Numbered from the stretch's first letter, positions 33,184 through 41,963 are shown. The stretch: DNA of 64,000 nucleotides from Actinoplanes ianthinogenes (GCF_018324205.1 NZ_AP023356.1:5500001-5564000); one strand, 5' to 3'. A program made the numbers and translations. Notes: generated from the sequence alone by a model not told the origin.

Positions 33184-34278
33184 TCAGACCACGTCGCGCA
33201 GCATCTGCGCGGCCTTCTCCGGCACCACGTCGCTGACGAAGGCGCCCATCGCGGACTCCGAGCCGGCTAGGAACTTGAGCTTGTCGGCGGCCCGGCGGAT
33301 GCTGAACACCTGAAGGTGCAGGTAGCCCAACTCGCGGCCGGCGCCGACGACCGCCTGGTGCCAGGCCGAGATGTACGGCATCGGCTTGCCGAACAGCCCG
33401 TCGAAGCGGCGCAGCACGTCGAGGTAGAGCGGGCCGAACGCGTCGCGCTCCTCCTCGGTCAGCGCGGGCAGGTCGGCGACCTGGCGGTGCGGGGCCAGCT
33501 GCACCTCGAACGGCCAGCGGGCGGCGGCCGGCACGTACGCCGTCCAGTGCTCGTTGGCGCTGATCACGCGTACCTTCGCCGCCTGCTCGGCGGCGAGCAC
33601 GTCGGCGTACAGATTGCGGCCACCGGTCTTCTCCGCGTGCTTGCGCGCGGCCCGCACCATGGCGGCGGTGCGCGGCGGCACCGTCGGGTACGCATAGATC
33701 TGCCCGTGCGGGTGGTGCAGCGTGACGCCGATCTCGACGCCCCTGTTCTCGAACGGGAAGACCTGGGCGACGCCGGGGAGCTCCGACATCTCGGCGGTCC
33801 GGTCGGCCAGCGCGTCCACCACCGTGCGGACCCGGGCCGGGGTCAGCGCGCCGAACGAGCTGTTGTGGTCGCTGGTGAAGCAGACCACCTCGCAGCGGCC
33901 CAGGCCCGGCTTGACCGGCACCATGTCGGTCAGCTCGGTGATCTCGCCGCCGGGCACCTCGCGGTAGCTGAACGAGGGAAACTGGTTCTCGAAGACGACC
34001 ACGTCGTAGTCCGGCGCGGGGATCTCGCTGGCGAAGGTCGCGTTCGTCGGGCAGAGCGGGCAGGCGTCGGACGGCGGCAGGAACGTGCGGGTCTGCCGGT
34101 GCGCGGCGACCGCGACCCACTCGTCGACCAGCGGGTCGTAACGCAACTGCGAGGCCGGCGGAGGCGGCGGCAGGTCCCTGGTGTCCTGATACTTCGCCCG
34201 GCCGGAGTCCGGCTTCTCGTCGAAGTAGATGAGTTCGCGGCCGTCGGAGAGAGTGACGGCGGAGCGGACGAGGGTCAC
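33184..34278 (-). CDS. galT: Galactose-1-phosphate uridylyltransferase
   Basis: 364 residues. Leloir pathway: exchanges UMP between UDP-glucose and galactose-1-phosphate. The nucleotidylated His lies in TLHHPHGQIYAYP (H-P-H); zinc-type Cys are in CPLCPTN, and VVFENQFPSF is typical. GTG 34278 is chosen because it overlaps the regulator's stop by four bases; the longer frame to 34413 runs into the regulator gene. Transcribed with the DeoR regulator just upstream. Confidence 0.94.
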   Translation of the reverse strand: MTLVRSAVTLSDGRELIYFDEKPDSGRAKYQDTRDLPPPPPASQLRYDPLVDEWVAVAAHRQTRTFLPPSDACPLCPTNATFASEIPAPDYDVVVFENQFPSFSYREVPGGEITELTDMVPVKPGLGRCEVVCFTSDHNSSFGALTPARVRTVVDALADRTAEMSELPGVAQVFPFENRGVEIGVTLHHPHGQIYAYPTVPPRTAAMVRAARKHAEKTGGRNLYADVLAAEQAAKVRVISANEHWTAYVPAAARWPFEVQLAPHRQVADLPALTEEERDAFGPLYLDVLRRFDGLFGKPMPYISAWHQAVVGAGRELGYLHLQVFSIRRAADKLKFLAGSESAMGAFVSDVVPEKAAQMLRDVV

Positions 34279-35051
34279 TGGGGGTTCACCACCACGAGCT
34301 CGGGGACGGTTTCGGAGAGCAGGGAACGCGTGGTGGCGTCCAGCCCGTCGTCGGTGATCAGCACGTCGGCGCGCTGCAACGGAACGATCGAGGAGATGCC
34401 GACGGTGCCCCACTTGGTGCTGTCGGCGAGCACGACCAGACGCTCCGCGGCCTCCACCAGGGCCCGGTTGACGTCGGCCTCCATCAGGTTGGGCGTGGTG
34501 TAACCGGCGCGCTCGCTCATCCCGTGCACGCCGAGGAACAGCACGTCGAGGTGCAGGGTGCCGATCGCGGCCACCGCCACCGGGCCGACCAGGGCGTCGG
34601 ACGGGGTGCGGGTGCCGCCGGTCAGCACCACGGTCTGGTCCGGCCGGCCGGCGCGGTAGAACACGTCGGCGACCGGGATCGAGTTGGTCACCACGGTCAG
34701 CGAGGGCACGTCGACCAGGCGCTGGGCGAGCACCGCCGTGGTGGTGCCGGCCGACAGCGCGATGGCGTCACCGGGGGAGACCAGGGCGGCCGCGCGGGCC
34801 GCGATCGCGGCCTTCTCGTCGCGCTGGCGCACCGACTTGGCGGCGAAGCCCGGCTCGTGTGCGGAACCGGGGCTGACGGTGGTCGCGCCGCCGTGTACTT
34901 TCGCCAGCAGTCCGCGGTCGGCCAGCGCCTCGAGGTCGCGGCGGATGGTCATGTCGGAGACGCCGTACTCCGCGGCGAGCTCGCTGACCCGGACGCCTCC
35001 GGTGGCGCGGACCCGGTCCAGGATGGCAGCTTGACGTTGCTGTGCCAGCAT
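34275..35051 (-). CDS. DeoR-family sugar-responsive transcriptional regulator
   Basis: 258 residues. DeoR helix-turn-helix (RQAAILDRVRATGGVRVSEL, YGVSDMTIRRDLEALADRG) then the sugar-phosphate-binding domain with IALSAGTTTAVLAQ and VVLADSTKWG. ATG 35051 begins exactly at the conserved N-terminus (MLAQQRQ); longer starts add unrelated sequence. Translationally coupled to galT, so it probably represses the galactose genes and itself in response to a sugar phosphate. Confidence 0.93.
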   Translation of the reverse strand: MLAQQRQAAILDRVRATGGVRVSELAAEYGVSDMTIRRDLEALADRGLLAKVHGGATTVSPGSAHEPGFAAKSVRQRDEKAAIAARAAALVSPGDAIALSAGTTTAVLAQRLVDVPSLTVVTNSIPVADVFYRAGRPDQTVVLTGGTRTPSDALVGPVAVAAIGTLHLDVLFLGVHGMSERAGYTTPNLMEADVNRALVEAAERLVVLADSTKWGTVGISSIVPLQRADVLITDDGLDATTRSLLSETVPELVVVNPQ

Positions 35052-35092
35052 TAACAATCCACCATCTTCGGTCGGGGTATCCGCACTATTTC

Positions 35093-35107
35093 GAACACAC
35101 TTGAACA
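35093..35107 (-). promoter_or_regulatory. Candidate DeoR-type operator
   Basis: On the minus strand TGTTC is directly repeated with five bases between (10-bp period, one helical turn), about 42 bases before the regulator's start. Direct repeats of this size suit DeoR-family proteins; autoregulation is inferred. Confidence 0.4.
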
Positions 35108-35142
35108 GTACCTGCTGATCGGGTGTGCGCGAAAGAGTGACC

Positions 35143-36057
35143 TCAGATACCCCGGCCGCGCTTGTGCAGCGCTGAAAGCACATTCTCCACCTTGACCGCG
35201 CCGGTCATCGCGGCGAGTGCGATCGCGGTACGCGGTTCCTTCCAGTTCGCGCGTACCGCCTCCTTGCTGAACTGCCAGGCCTGGCTGCGGTTGCCGGACG
35301 CGGCCGACCAGCACGCGAGCTGCCCGTACACCCGGGCGGCGCCGGGCCGGCAGCCGCTGATCTCCGGGTGCCGCTGCATCATCCAGCGCAGCGAGGAGAT
35401 CTTGGTGGCGTACTCGTAGGCGTAGTGCGAGCTGCGCCCCCAGAGCACCTGGACGAGAGGCTCGTCCAGATGCACGATCGGCGTACGCCGGGCCGCCCTG
35501 AGCAAAAGGTCCCAATCCTCGTTCTGGCTGCCCGGGGCGTCCTCGGCGACCAGCCCGACGGCGTCCTCGGCGAGCGCCTCCCGGCGGATCAGGAACGACG
35601 ACGAGTGCAGCATCGCCATCCGGGACCGGGCCAGGTCGTCGACGGTCACCCGGCTGCGCCCGGCCAGCCGGGGCGTGGTGTGCCCCTCGAACTCCACCTC
35701 GATCGCGCAGGTGGCGAACTCGGCGTCCGGCTCGGCCAGCAGTGCGGCCACCTGCCGGCGCAGCTTGTCCGGCAACCAGCGGTCGTCGTCGTCGCAGAAC
35801 GCCACCAGCTCGGTGTCCAGGGCCAGGACGCCGGTGTTGCGGGCGCCGGCCAGACCGGCGGGCCGCCAGTTGGTCAGGACCAGCACCGGTACGTCCTCGG
35901 TACAGGCGAGCGAGAAGTCCGGCTCGGTCTGGTCGTAGACCACGATGACCTTGAGTTCGCCCGGGTACCGCTGCTCCCGTACCGCGGCGATCGAGCGGCG
36001 GACCAGCTCCGGGCGGTTCCGGGTGGGGATGACGACCCCGACCGACGGCCAGTTCAT
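35143..36057 (-). CDS. Family 2 glycosyltransferase
   Basis: 304 residues. GT-A fold at the N-terminus: VGVVIPTRNRPELVRRSI, GLAGARNTGV and metal-binding FCDDDDRW. SQNEDWDLLLRA holds the likely catalytic ED. A helical C-terminal ~80 residues is unlike plain GT2 enzymes. ATG 36057 overlaps the upstream sulfotransferase stop by four bases; the long frame to 36876 is an artefact. Builds part of the surface glycan whose repeat is probably sulfated by its neighbour. Confidence 0.9.
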   Translation of the reverse strand: MNWPSVGVVIPTRNRPELVRRSIAAVREQRYPGELKVIVVYDQTEPDFSLACTEDVPVLVLTNWRPAGLAGARNTGVLALDTELVAFCDDDDRWLPDKLRRQVAALLAEPDAEFATCAIEVEFEGHTTPRLAGRSRVTVDDLARSRMAMLHSSSFLIRREALAEDAVGLVAEDAPGSQNEDWDLLLRAARRTPIVHLDEPLVQVLWGRSSHYAYEYATKISSLRWMMQRHPEISGCRPGAARVYGQLACWSAASGNRSQAWQFSKEAVRANWKEPRTAIALAAMTGAVKVENVLSALHKRGRGI

Positions 36058-36986
36058 CGCGCCTCCTGTGGGTTCAGCGGGTAGCCGTACGCGCGCAGCA
36101 TCGGCCCGCACACCGCGCCGACCAGGCGGCGCTGAGCGGCCGGCAGCGATTGCATCCAGGCGTCGTCGTGGCGCAGCGGCAGGCGGCCCACGGTGAACCG
36201 CATCGGGTTGCCCGCCGCGCTGTGCCCGGTCCGCAGGTCGGCGTGGCCGGGCCGGAGGAAGTCCAGGTCGGTGGGGTGCAGCGCCAGCCCGGCGAAGTCG
36301 GCCAGCCGGATCAGGCCGGCCCGCGGGTCGGCCAGGAACTCCTCGTAGCGGATCCGCCGGACCGGCACGCCGCGCCGGGCGAGCAGGCCGAACGCGGCGT
36401 TGTGCGCGTTCCACAGCAGCGCCGAGCGGCCGGGGGAGTAGCGCGTCATCTCGTCGGCGCCGTCGGTCTCCGGGCGGGTGACCCGTTTGGTCCACGAGTA
36501 CGCGACCCCGCGGGCGTCGCGGACCACGTGCACCACCTTGAGGTCGATGCCGCCGGCCGCGCGCAGCACGTGGGCCAGCGCGGAGTGCTTGGAGGAGTCG
36601 ACCACCAGCTGTGCGCCGGAGATCTCGGCCGCGGCGGTGTAGATCCGGGCGTAGTAGTCGGCGTACTCGCGGACGTCGGCGGTGGGCGTCGTGCAGGCCG
36701 CCAGGCGGGGGATGTGCCGGGTCCGCTCGACCGCGTCGCGCAGGGCGTGCACCCGGTCGACGTCGACGTTCGCCCAGCCGTCGAAGGCGTTCTTGCCGAC
36801 CTGCTGCCAGAACGAGCAGGCCGAGAAGCGCTCGCCGCATCCGCAGCGCTCGTCGTCGCGCAGGTCGCGCTGCCACAGGTGGACGACCTCACCGAGAGCG
36901 CAGACGCCGGGAAGTTCGCCGAGCAGACGTTCGACGAGTGTGGTGCCGCTTCGCCCCAATCCGCCCAGAAATAGCACTTGTGCCAC
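36054..36986 (-). CDS. Sulfotransferase (PAPS-dependent family)
   Basis: 310 residues. The PAPS 5'-phosphosulfate loop is LGGLGRSGTTLVERLL and the 3'-phosphate site is VDSSKHSALAHVL with VVHVVRDARGVAYSW. Would transfer sulfate from PAPS to a sugar or other acceptor. Starts at GTG 36986 with only a weak ribosome site. In a two-gene operon with the glycosyltransferase, divergent from the WecG-type transferase. Confidence 0.87.
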   Translation of the reverse strand: MAQVLFLGGLGRSGTTLVERLLGELPGVCALGEVVHLWQRDLRDDERCGCGERFSACSFWQQVGKNAFDGWANVDVDRVHALRDAVERTRHIPRLAACTTPTADVREYADYYARIYTAAAEISGAQLVVDSSKHSALAHVLRAAGGIDLKVVHVVRDARGVAYSWTKRVTRPETDGADEMTRYSPGRSALLWNAHNAAFGLLARRGVPVRRIRYEEFLADPRAGLIRLADFAGLALHPTDLDFLRPGHADLRTGHSAAGNPMRFTVGRLPLRHDDAWMQSLPAAQRRLVGAVCGPMLRAYGYPLNPQEAR

Positions 36987-37048
36987 TTTGGCCCGCCTTC
37001 GATCGTTTCGCTCTGGTAACGAGTGAAGCAGGCAAAAGGAGGCGTCAG

Positions 37049-37960
37049 GTGGTTATCGAGGCTTTCGACCGCGTGCATCTGGACGGCACGGGGATCGACC
37101 GGATCACCGAGGACGAGGTGGTCGCGGTGGTCCGGGACGCGCTGTCCCGCGGTCGCGGCGGCCGGATCATCACCCCGAACGTCGACATCCTGCGCCGCGC
37201 GTCCACCGACCCGGACGCCCGCCGCCACCTCGACGACGCCGATCTGATCGTGGCCGACGGGATGCCGCTGATCTGGGCCAGCAAGCTGGGCGGGGCGCCG
37301 CTGCCGGAGCGGGTGGCCGGGAGCAGCCTGATCTGGACGCTGTCGCGCGGGCTGGGCCGTGACGGCCGCTCCGTCTTCGTGCTCGGCGGGACCCCGTCCC
37401 CGCGAACGATCACCGGTGACGGGCCGGCCGCGGCGCTGGCCGGGCCCACCGTCGAGGTGCCGATCGTGGGCCGGCGGCGGAACTCGGCCGGCGGCGTGGT
37501 CACCGTGCGGGAGGTGCGTGAGGTGCGGGCGTCGGGCGCGGTGCGCGCGGCCGTGCGGCTCGCCGCGGCGAGCCCGGGGTTGCGGATCGCCGGGGCGGTC
37601 AGTCCTCCCTTCGGTTTCGAGCGGGACGAGGCGTCCTATGCGGAGGTCTGTGAGCAGGTCGCGGACGCGCGGCCGGACCTGGTCTTCGTCGGTCTCGGGT
37701 TTCCCAAGCAGGAACTGGTCATCGAGCGCCTCCGCCGGCACCTGCCGGCCGCCTGGTTCGTCGGGTGCGGGGCCGCGGTGAATTTCGTGGCCGGCGACGT
37801 GCACCGGGCGCCGCGCTGGATGCAGCGCACCGGCCTGGAGTGGGCGCACCGCCTGGGGGCCGAGCCGCGGCGGCTGGCCGGGCGGTATCTCCGCCATGAC
37901 GCGCCCTATGCGCTGCGGCTGCTGGCCCGGGCGCCCCGGCGTCGGCGCGCCCGGGCCTGA
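37049..37960 (+). CDS. WecG/TagA/CpsF-family glycosyltransferase with internal insertion
   Basis: 303 residues. Family landmarks: TPNVDILRRASTDP, DADLIVADGMPLIWASKL, LPERVAGSSLI, RPDLVFVGLGFPKQE and VGCGAAVNFVAGDVHRAPRWMQ. Between VFVLGGTPS and GLRIAGAVSPPFGF there are about 45 extra residues (GPTVEVPIVGRRRNSAGGVV and on) not normal for the family. Adds an aminosugar to a lipid-linked acceptor early in glycan assembly. AAAAGGAGG precedes GTG 37049. Confidence 0.88.
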   Translation: MVIEAFDRVHLDGTGIDRITEDEVVAVVRDALSRGRGGRIITPNVDILRRASTDPDARRHLDDADLIVADGMPLIWASKLGGAPLPERVAGSSLIWTLSRGLGRDGRSVFVLGGTPSPRTITGDGPAAALAGPTVEVPIVGRRRNSAGGVVTVREVREVRASGAVRAAVRLAAASPGLRIAGAVSPPFGFERDEASYAEVCEQVADARPDLVFVGLGFPKQELVIERLRRHLPAAWFVGCGAAVNFVAGDVHRAPRWMQRTGLEWAHRLGAEPRRLAGRYLRHDAPYALRLLARAPRRRRARA

Positions 37961-38019
37961 GCGGGCCGCGAGCTGCTGCCGGGGTCGGTCGCGCCGGGAT
38001 CCGGGTTGGTTGTTCGCCG

Positions 38020-38175
38020 CTCTCGGGTCGGGCGCGCGTCGGCCCCGGGTTGGGCGCGCATCGGTCCCGCGTTGGCCCCGGGTTGGGCGTGCGTTGGACC
38101 CGGGTTGGGCGCGCGCTGGCCCCAGGTCGGGCGCGTTGGCCCCGGGTCGGGTGCGCGCCGCTCCCGGTCGGCGGG
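38020..38175 (+). repeat. Degenerate 22-bp tandem repeat
   Basis: About seven imperfect copies of CCCGGGTTGGGCGCGCGTTG plus two more bases fill the gap between two convergent genes. Copies vary at TT/TC and one is a short 10-base remnant. No gene was found in 37961-38192. Confidence 0.7.
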
Positions 38176-38192
38176 TGGTGGCCGTGCATCGG

Positions 38193-38729
38193 TCATGGGG
38201 TCCGCCGGCCGGGGCGGCTGCGGCGGCCGAGCGGCCCGGCCAGGCTGCGGGGCGCCCGGCAGCGGATCACGGCGGCCGGCGGCGCGTCGATCAGCGGCTG
38301 CCGGTACTCCTCCGCCGGATAGTCCTCCTGCCAGGGGAAATGATCCTCCGGATCGGGCCAGACGAGCTGCTGGAGGCGGACCCGGCCGCGACCGTAACGC
38401 GCCAGCGCGGCGCCGGGCCACAGCTCGGCGGTGGGTGACCCGGAGAGGACCACCACGTCCTGATCGACGATCAGGTCGGCGACCCGTCGGCCGTGCCGGA
38501 ACCGGGCACCCTCCTCGTGCACCCGGCCGGCCACCTCGTTGAGCAGCTGATGGCCGAGATCCGGCGGCAGCCCCGCGATGATCAGCTCGGGATGGCCGTC
38601 GGCGGTCAGGCCCACGGTGTAGGCGAACGGCACGGCGTCGGCCGGGTCCTCCTCGGACGGCAGCACGTGCACCACCGCCCAGCCGAACCGCTGGATGATC
38701 TCGGTCTGCTCACTGAAGAAGTCGGACAT
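38193..38729 (-). CDS. DUF4262 domain protein
   Basis: 178 residues. The pattern WAVVHVLPSEEDPADAVPFAYTVGLTADGHPELIIAGLPP is split in the usual DUF4262 way, with DLGHQLLNEVAGRV and DHFPWQEDYP following. Function unknown; members are scattered and often near mobile or stress genes. ATG 38729 is chosen at the conserved start (MSDFFSEQ); 38798 would add 23 unrelated residues. The last ~25 residues are Arg-rich and run into the repeat region. Confidence 0.8.
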   Translation of the reverse strand: MSDFFSEQTEIIQRFGWAVVHVLPSEEDPADAVPFAYTVGLTADGHPELIIAGLPPDLGHQLLNEVAGRVHEEGARFRHGRRVADLIVDQDVVVLSGSPTAELWPGAALARYGRGRVRLQQLVWPDPEDHFPWQEDYPAEEYRQPLIDAPPAAVIRCRAPRSLAGPLGRRSRPGRRTP

Positions 38730-38801
38730 GGGACCCCCTGGGAAAGACGGACTCAGGCCCACTATGGAACACGTGTACGACACTTTTCGTGATACCAAAA
38801 C

Positions 38802-38823
38802 CGTACGTACGTACTGTTAGAAT
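38802..38823 (+). promoter_or_regulatory. Palindromic site and -10 box before the VOC gene
   Basis: CGTACGTACGTAC (38802-38814) is followed by TAGAAT (38818-38823), seven bases before the ATG at 38830, so the message is probably leaderless and the palindrome overlaps the promoter. Confidence 0.5.
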
Positions 38824-38829
38824 GCCGCC

Positions 38830-39198
38830 ATGCGCATCGTCGGTCTGCATCATGTCCAACTGCTGACCCCACCCGGCGGCGAAGCCGTCGCGCGGGCCTT
38901 CTACAGCGGCGTCCTCGGCATGGCCGAGGTGGTGAAACCCCCGGTCCTGGCCGCCCGCGGCGGCTGCTGGTTCCGGGCCGGCGGCTGGGAGGTGCACCTC
39001 AGCCCGGTCCCGGACTTCACCCCGGCGACCAAGGCGCACCCGGGTGTGCTGATCGACGACCTGGACGGGCTCGCCGAGACGCTGACGGCCGCCGGCCACC
39101 CGGTCGAGTGGGATCCGCACTTCCCGGGCCATCGGCGGCTCTACTCCGCCGACGGCCACGGCAACCGCCTGGAATTCCTGGAGCCGCTCCGCGGCTGA
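38830..39198 (+). CDS. VOC (glyoxalase/bleomycin-resistance) family protein
   Basis: 122 residues forming one VOC fold. Metal-ligand positions fit the family: H in GLHHVQLL, H in WEVHLSP and E in GNRLEFLEP. Could be a dioxygenase-like, glyoxalase-like or drug-binding protein; substrate unknown. Single gene, divergent from DUF4262. Confidence 0.83.
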   Translation: MRIVGLHHVQLLTPPGGEAVARAFYSGVLGMAEVVKPPVLAARGGCWFRAGGWEVHLSPVPDFTPATKAHPGVLIDDLDGLAETLTAAGHPVEWDPHFPGHRRLYSADGHGNRLEFLEPLRG

Positions 39199-39277
39199 TT
39201 GATCAACGACATTCTTTGAACCCGATTCGCGATGGCGGCGTGTAACTGGTCAGGCGTCCTGCTAGGAGCGTGATCGA

Positions 39278-39646
39278 GTGAATCCGAATCTCGGCGTTGA
39301 CCTGTACGATCTTTTGACTGCGGGAAAGGACAATTACCCGTCGGTCGCTTATCAGTACGCCCAGGCGCTCGCGCCGATCGACGCGACCGAGCGCGGACTG
39401 AGCTACGCCTTCCAGCGGCCGGACGTCTTCGGCGGCGGCGCGTTCGGCCCGGTCTACCAGCCATGGCGCGACCTGCGCGACGCGCTTGCCGCCGTCCTCG
39501 CGGAAACCCGAACCAACCTCCTGGGCGTGGCCGAGGTCTGCTGCATGGCGGTGAAGGTGTACCAGGAGACCGACGACGAGGCCGCTGCGGCCTTCCAGTC
39601 GGTACTGGCCACGCGCGGTATGCCCGAGCCGACGCTGCACCTCTGA
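39278..39646 (+). CDS. EspC-like type VII secretion target
   Basis: 122 residues, mostly helical. The C-terminal helix ends in a YxxxD secretion motif (Y95-QET-D99 in KVYQETDDEAAAAF), as in EspC/WXG100-type substrates. A first gene of a small operon: 15 bases to the next gene, which has a WXG motif. No ESX core genes (EccB-E, MycP) are in the window, so the secretion machine would be encoded elsewhere. Confidence 0.6.
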   Translation: MNPNLGVDLYDLLTAGKDNYPSVAYQYAQALAPIDATERGLSYAFQRPDVFGGGAFGPVYQPWRDLRDALAAVLAETRTNLLGVAEVCCMAVKVYQETDDEAAAAFQSVLATRGMPEPTLHL

Positions 39647-39661
39647 ATCGGAGGAGTGGTT

Positions 39662-40621
39662 GTGAGCTTCGATGAGTTGATGGAGCACGCCCGCGACATC
39701 CAGGCCGCCGCGATCGCCGCCGCCATGAAGGAGAAAGGCGTGCGCGAGGCGCCGAGGCCCGGTGATCCGCCGTACACGCCGCACCCCGGCGAGGATGCTG
39801 CCCGCGCGGCGATTTTCTCCGAGTTCGCCGACGTGCCGTCGTTGTTCGAACCGTTCGCGATGACACCGGACCCGGCGTCGTTCGACGGTCTCCTCCAGGA
39901 GCTCAGCGGCGGCATGAACCACCTGTCCTCCGGCCGGATGCCCGACGACCCCATCACCGGGGACACCTATTTGGTGAACGTGCTCCTGGACCGGGTCGGG
40001 GCCACCGAGAGCTACCTGGATCAATGGACTGGTGACGGCGGGGACAAGTTCCGCTCAAAATTCGTCCACGACTTCTCATCCATCGTGACGAACCAGTTCA
40101 TCGGGTGCGCAGTGCTCCGAGGCGCGCTGGAGGCACAGAAGGCGTTGTGGCTCAATGCCCGGGCCAACATCGACACGGTCGCGCACGACACCCTGACCGC
40201 TCTCGACAACATGGGGCATTGCGGGCAGAACCAGTGGACCATGACCTGGACCATCGTGGCATCCGTCGCCGCGGTGGCCGCGGTGCCGCTTTCGGCCGGC
40301 ACCTCGCTGCTTGGCGCCGCGGCCGCGGTGACCGCCGTCGGTGCGGCCGGGCAGGTGATCGCGGCGCATCAGCTCAACCCGAAGAAGGAGACCCACTACC
40401 ACGGCGAGACCGCGGCGGTCGTCATCGAGCAGATGCGCCGAGGGGTGGCCCAGGCCATCGGTGAGATCCAGCAGGGCGAGCAGTTGATCGCCGGCGTGCT
40501 GCGATCCCTGCACGCCTCCATCGACCAGCACCGCGGAATGTTCGTATCGCCACGGCCGGCGCTTCTCGACGCGACGCCGAGCACCGTCTTCGACGACAAG
40601 TATTTGGGGCATGCGCGATGA
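39662..40621 (+). CDS. WXG-type helical protein with hydrophobic C-terminal segment
   Basis: 319 residues. Around residue 122 SYLDQWTGDGGDKF gives a WTG turn between two long helices, the hallmark of WXG100-superfamily domains. A hydrophobic stretch (VASVAAVAAVPLSAGTSLLG and beyond) at about 200-235 could insert in a membrane. GTG 39662 has GGAGGAG at good spacing. Not a known toxin; function inferred only from the fold and its EspC-like neighbour. Confidence 0.6.
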   Translation: MSFDELMEHARDIQAAAIAAAMKEKGVREAPRPGDPPYTPHPGEDAARAAIFSEFADVPSLFEPFAMTPDPASFDGLLQELSGGMNHLSSGRMPDDPITGDTYLVNVLLDRVGATESYLDQWTGDGGDKFRSKFVHDFSSIVTNQFIGCAVLRGALEAQKALWLNARANIDTVAHDTLTALDNMGHCGQNQWTMTWTIVASVAAVAAVPLSAGTSLLGAAAAVTAVGAAGQVIAAHQLNPKKETHYHGETAAVVIEQMRRGVAQAIGEIQQGEQLIAGVLRSLHASIDQHRGMFVSPRPALLDATPSTVFDDKYLGHAR

Positions 40622-41118
40622 GACTGCGCGATTCACTGGACCGGATGCGGGTGCCTGCCTCGGTCGCGGGCGGCGCGATCAACGCCGAGCTGTACCACCG
40701 TGACAGGGTCGATCTGGCCTTCGCGCCGGGTTGCTACCAGCGGTTCTCCGAACGGGAGCTGGCGGACCACCTGGCATCGCTGGCTCGGGTGTTGCACGCC
40801 GAGTACGTTCGACGGTATTTCCGGGCGCTCAGCGAGGCGTTCGAACGGACGATCACCAAGGAGCCGCCCGCGATCGGGTGGCGCGACCAGGCATACGTCG
40901 AGCAACGAGAGCAACTGGTCGCGGAGGGGCGGTCCCGGGACGACCGGATCGTCGTCACCGTTCGCGGGATGCGGGCCTGGCACGTGTGGATCACCGCCGG
41001 CGCGTTGCGGGTGCTCGACGAGCGGCAGTTCTCCGCGGGTTTCGGCGAGGCGGCCCAGGCCGTCATCCGCGATCAATTCGCCGGCATCAGAGATCTCAAG
41101 ACCCGGATCTACGGCTGA
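40618..41118 (+). CDS. Unrecognised 166-residue protein in the type VII-like operon
   Basis: Overlaps the WXG-type gene by four bases (ATGA). Charged and helical in the middle (RYFRALSEAFERTITKE), with a short beta-like stretch (DRIVVTVRGMRAWHVWITAG) then a helix. No signal peptide or catalytic motif seen. The C-terminal half vaguely recalls YbaB-like small proteins, but I would not assign it. Confidence 0.65.
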   Translation: MRLRDSLDRMRVPASVAGGAINAELYHRDRVDLAFAPGCYQRFSERELADHLASLARVLHAEYVRRYFRALSEAFERTITKEPPAIGWRDQAYVEQREQLVAEGRSRDDRIVVTVRGMRAWHVWITAGALRVLDERQFSAGFGEAAQAVIRDQFAGIRDLKTRIYG

Positions 41119-41130
41119 TAGGAGGGTGTC

Positions 41131-41963
41131 ATGACCCGGAGGATTTCCTGGGGCCTTCCGCTCGGCCTGATGCTCGTGGTGGCGGCGAGCGGATGCGACC
41201 GCGGGACACCGTCCACCGGTCCGTCGGCGTGCGCGATTCCCGCGAGCGCACCGGCCGGGGCCGGCGCACCGGCAGGGCAAGCCCCCGGTGGCGGGGGCTC
41301 GAGGTCACCGACCATGGGTTCAGCCAGTTCGACGGCAGGTCCAATGTGAGCCTGGGCGCGGTGGTGCGGAACACGAGCGGCCGGATCGCCTACCGCACCG
41401 AGGTCAGCCTGCGCGTCGTCGACGCGCAGGGCCGGGATGCGGTCCACCCGTCCCATGCCCGATGGCTGATCCAGCAGATTCCGGTCATTCGTCCCGGTGA
41501 GCAGGTCGCTCTCGGCGCCACCGTCGCCACGCGCGAGGTGGTCGGCGGGGCTGCCGACAAGGTGTCCTCGTTCGACGTGGCGTTCGGATCGGTGACCTGG
41601 CTGCCGGCGGACACCGCGGCGTCGTTCCCGCCGTTCGCCGCCACCGTCCACGACATCGAGCGGTCCAAGGAGGAGCGGCTGACGGGCTCGGTCCGGTACT
41701 CGGTCACCTCGACGGCCTGCCGCCCGATGACTCCCCGGGGTACCGCGGCGGTGTTCTTCGACTCTTCCGGCGCGGTGGTCGGCGGCCTGCTGGACGCGGT
41801 TCATGAGCCGTCGCAGTGCGGCACCGCTGGATACGATGCCCGCACCCTGGACAGCGACATCCCCCTCCGGGCCGATCAGGCGAAGACGCTGGTGTCCGAG
41901 TACTGCGACCTGTCCCGCTTGGCGGGCGGGGTGTACCGGCCCTCCGGGGAGCCGGTCAACTAA
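41131..41963 (+). pseudogene. Secreted lipoprotein gene interrupted by a frameshift
   Basis: The frame from ATG 41131 encodes a lipoprotein signal (LMLVVAASGC, acylated Cys22) and a Pro/Ala/Gly linker, then ends at 41349. A well-formed extracellular domain (GLEVTDHGFSQFDGRSNVSL through to GEPVN at 41963) continues in another frame. The two join if one base is re-read near a G5 run at 41293-41297. It may be a real loss-of-function, a sequencing error or slippage. Last gene of the operon; its end overlaps the convergent GH26 gene by four bases. Confidence 0.75.

Noticed and set aside
37906..38421. Minus-strand Arg/Pro-rich frame through the 22-bp repeats
   Set aside because: Composition follows the repeats and it overlaps the DUF4262 gene in another frame.
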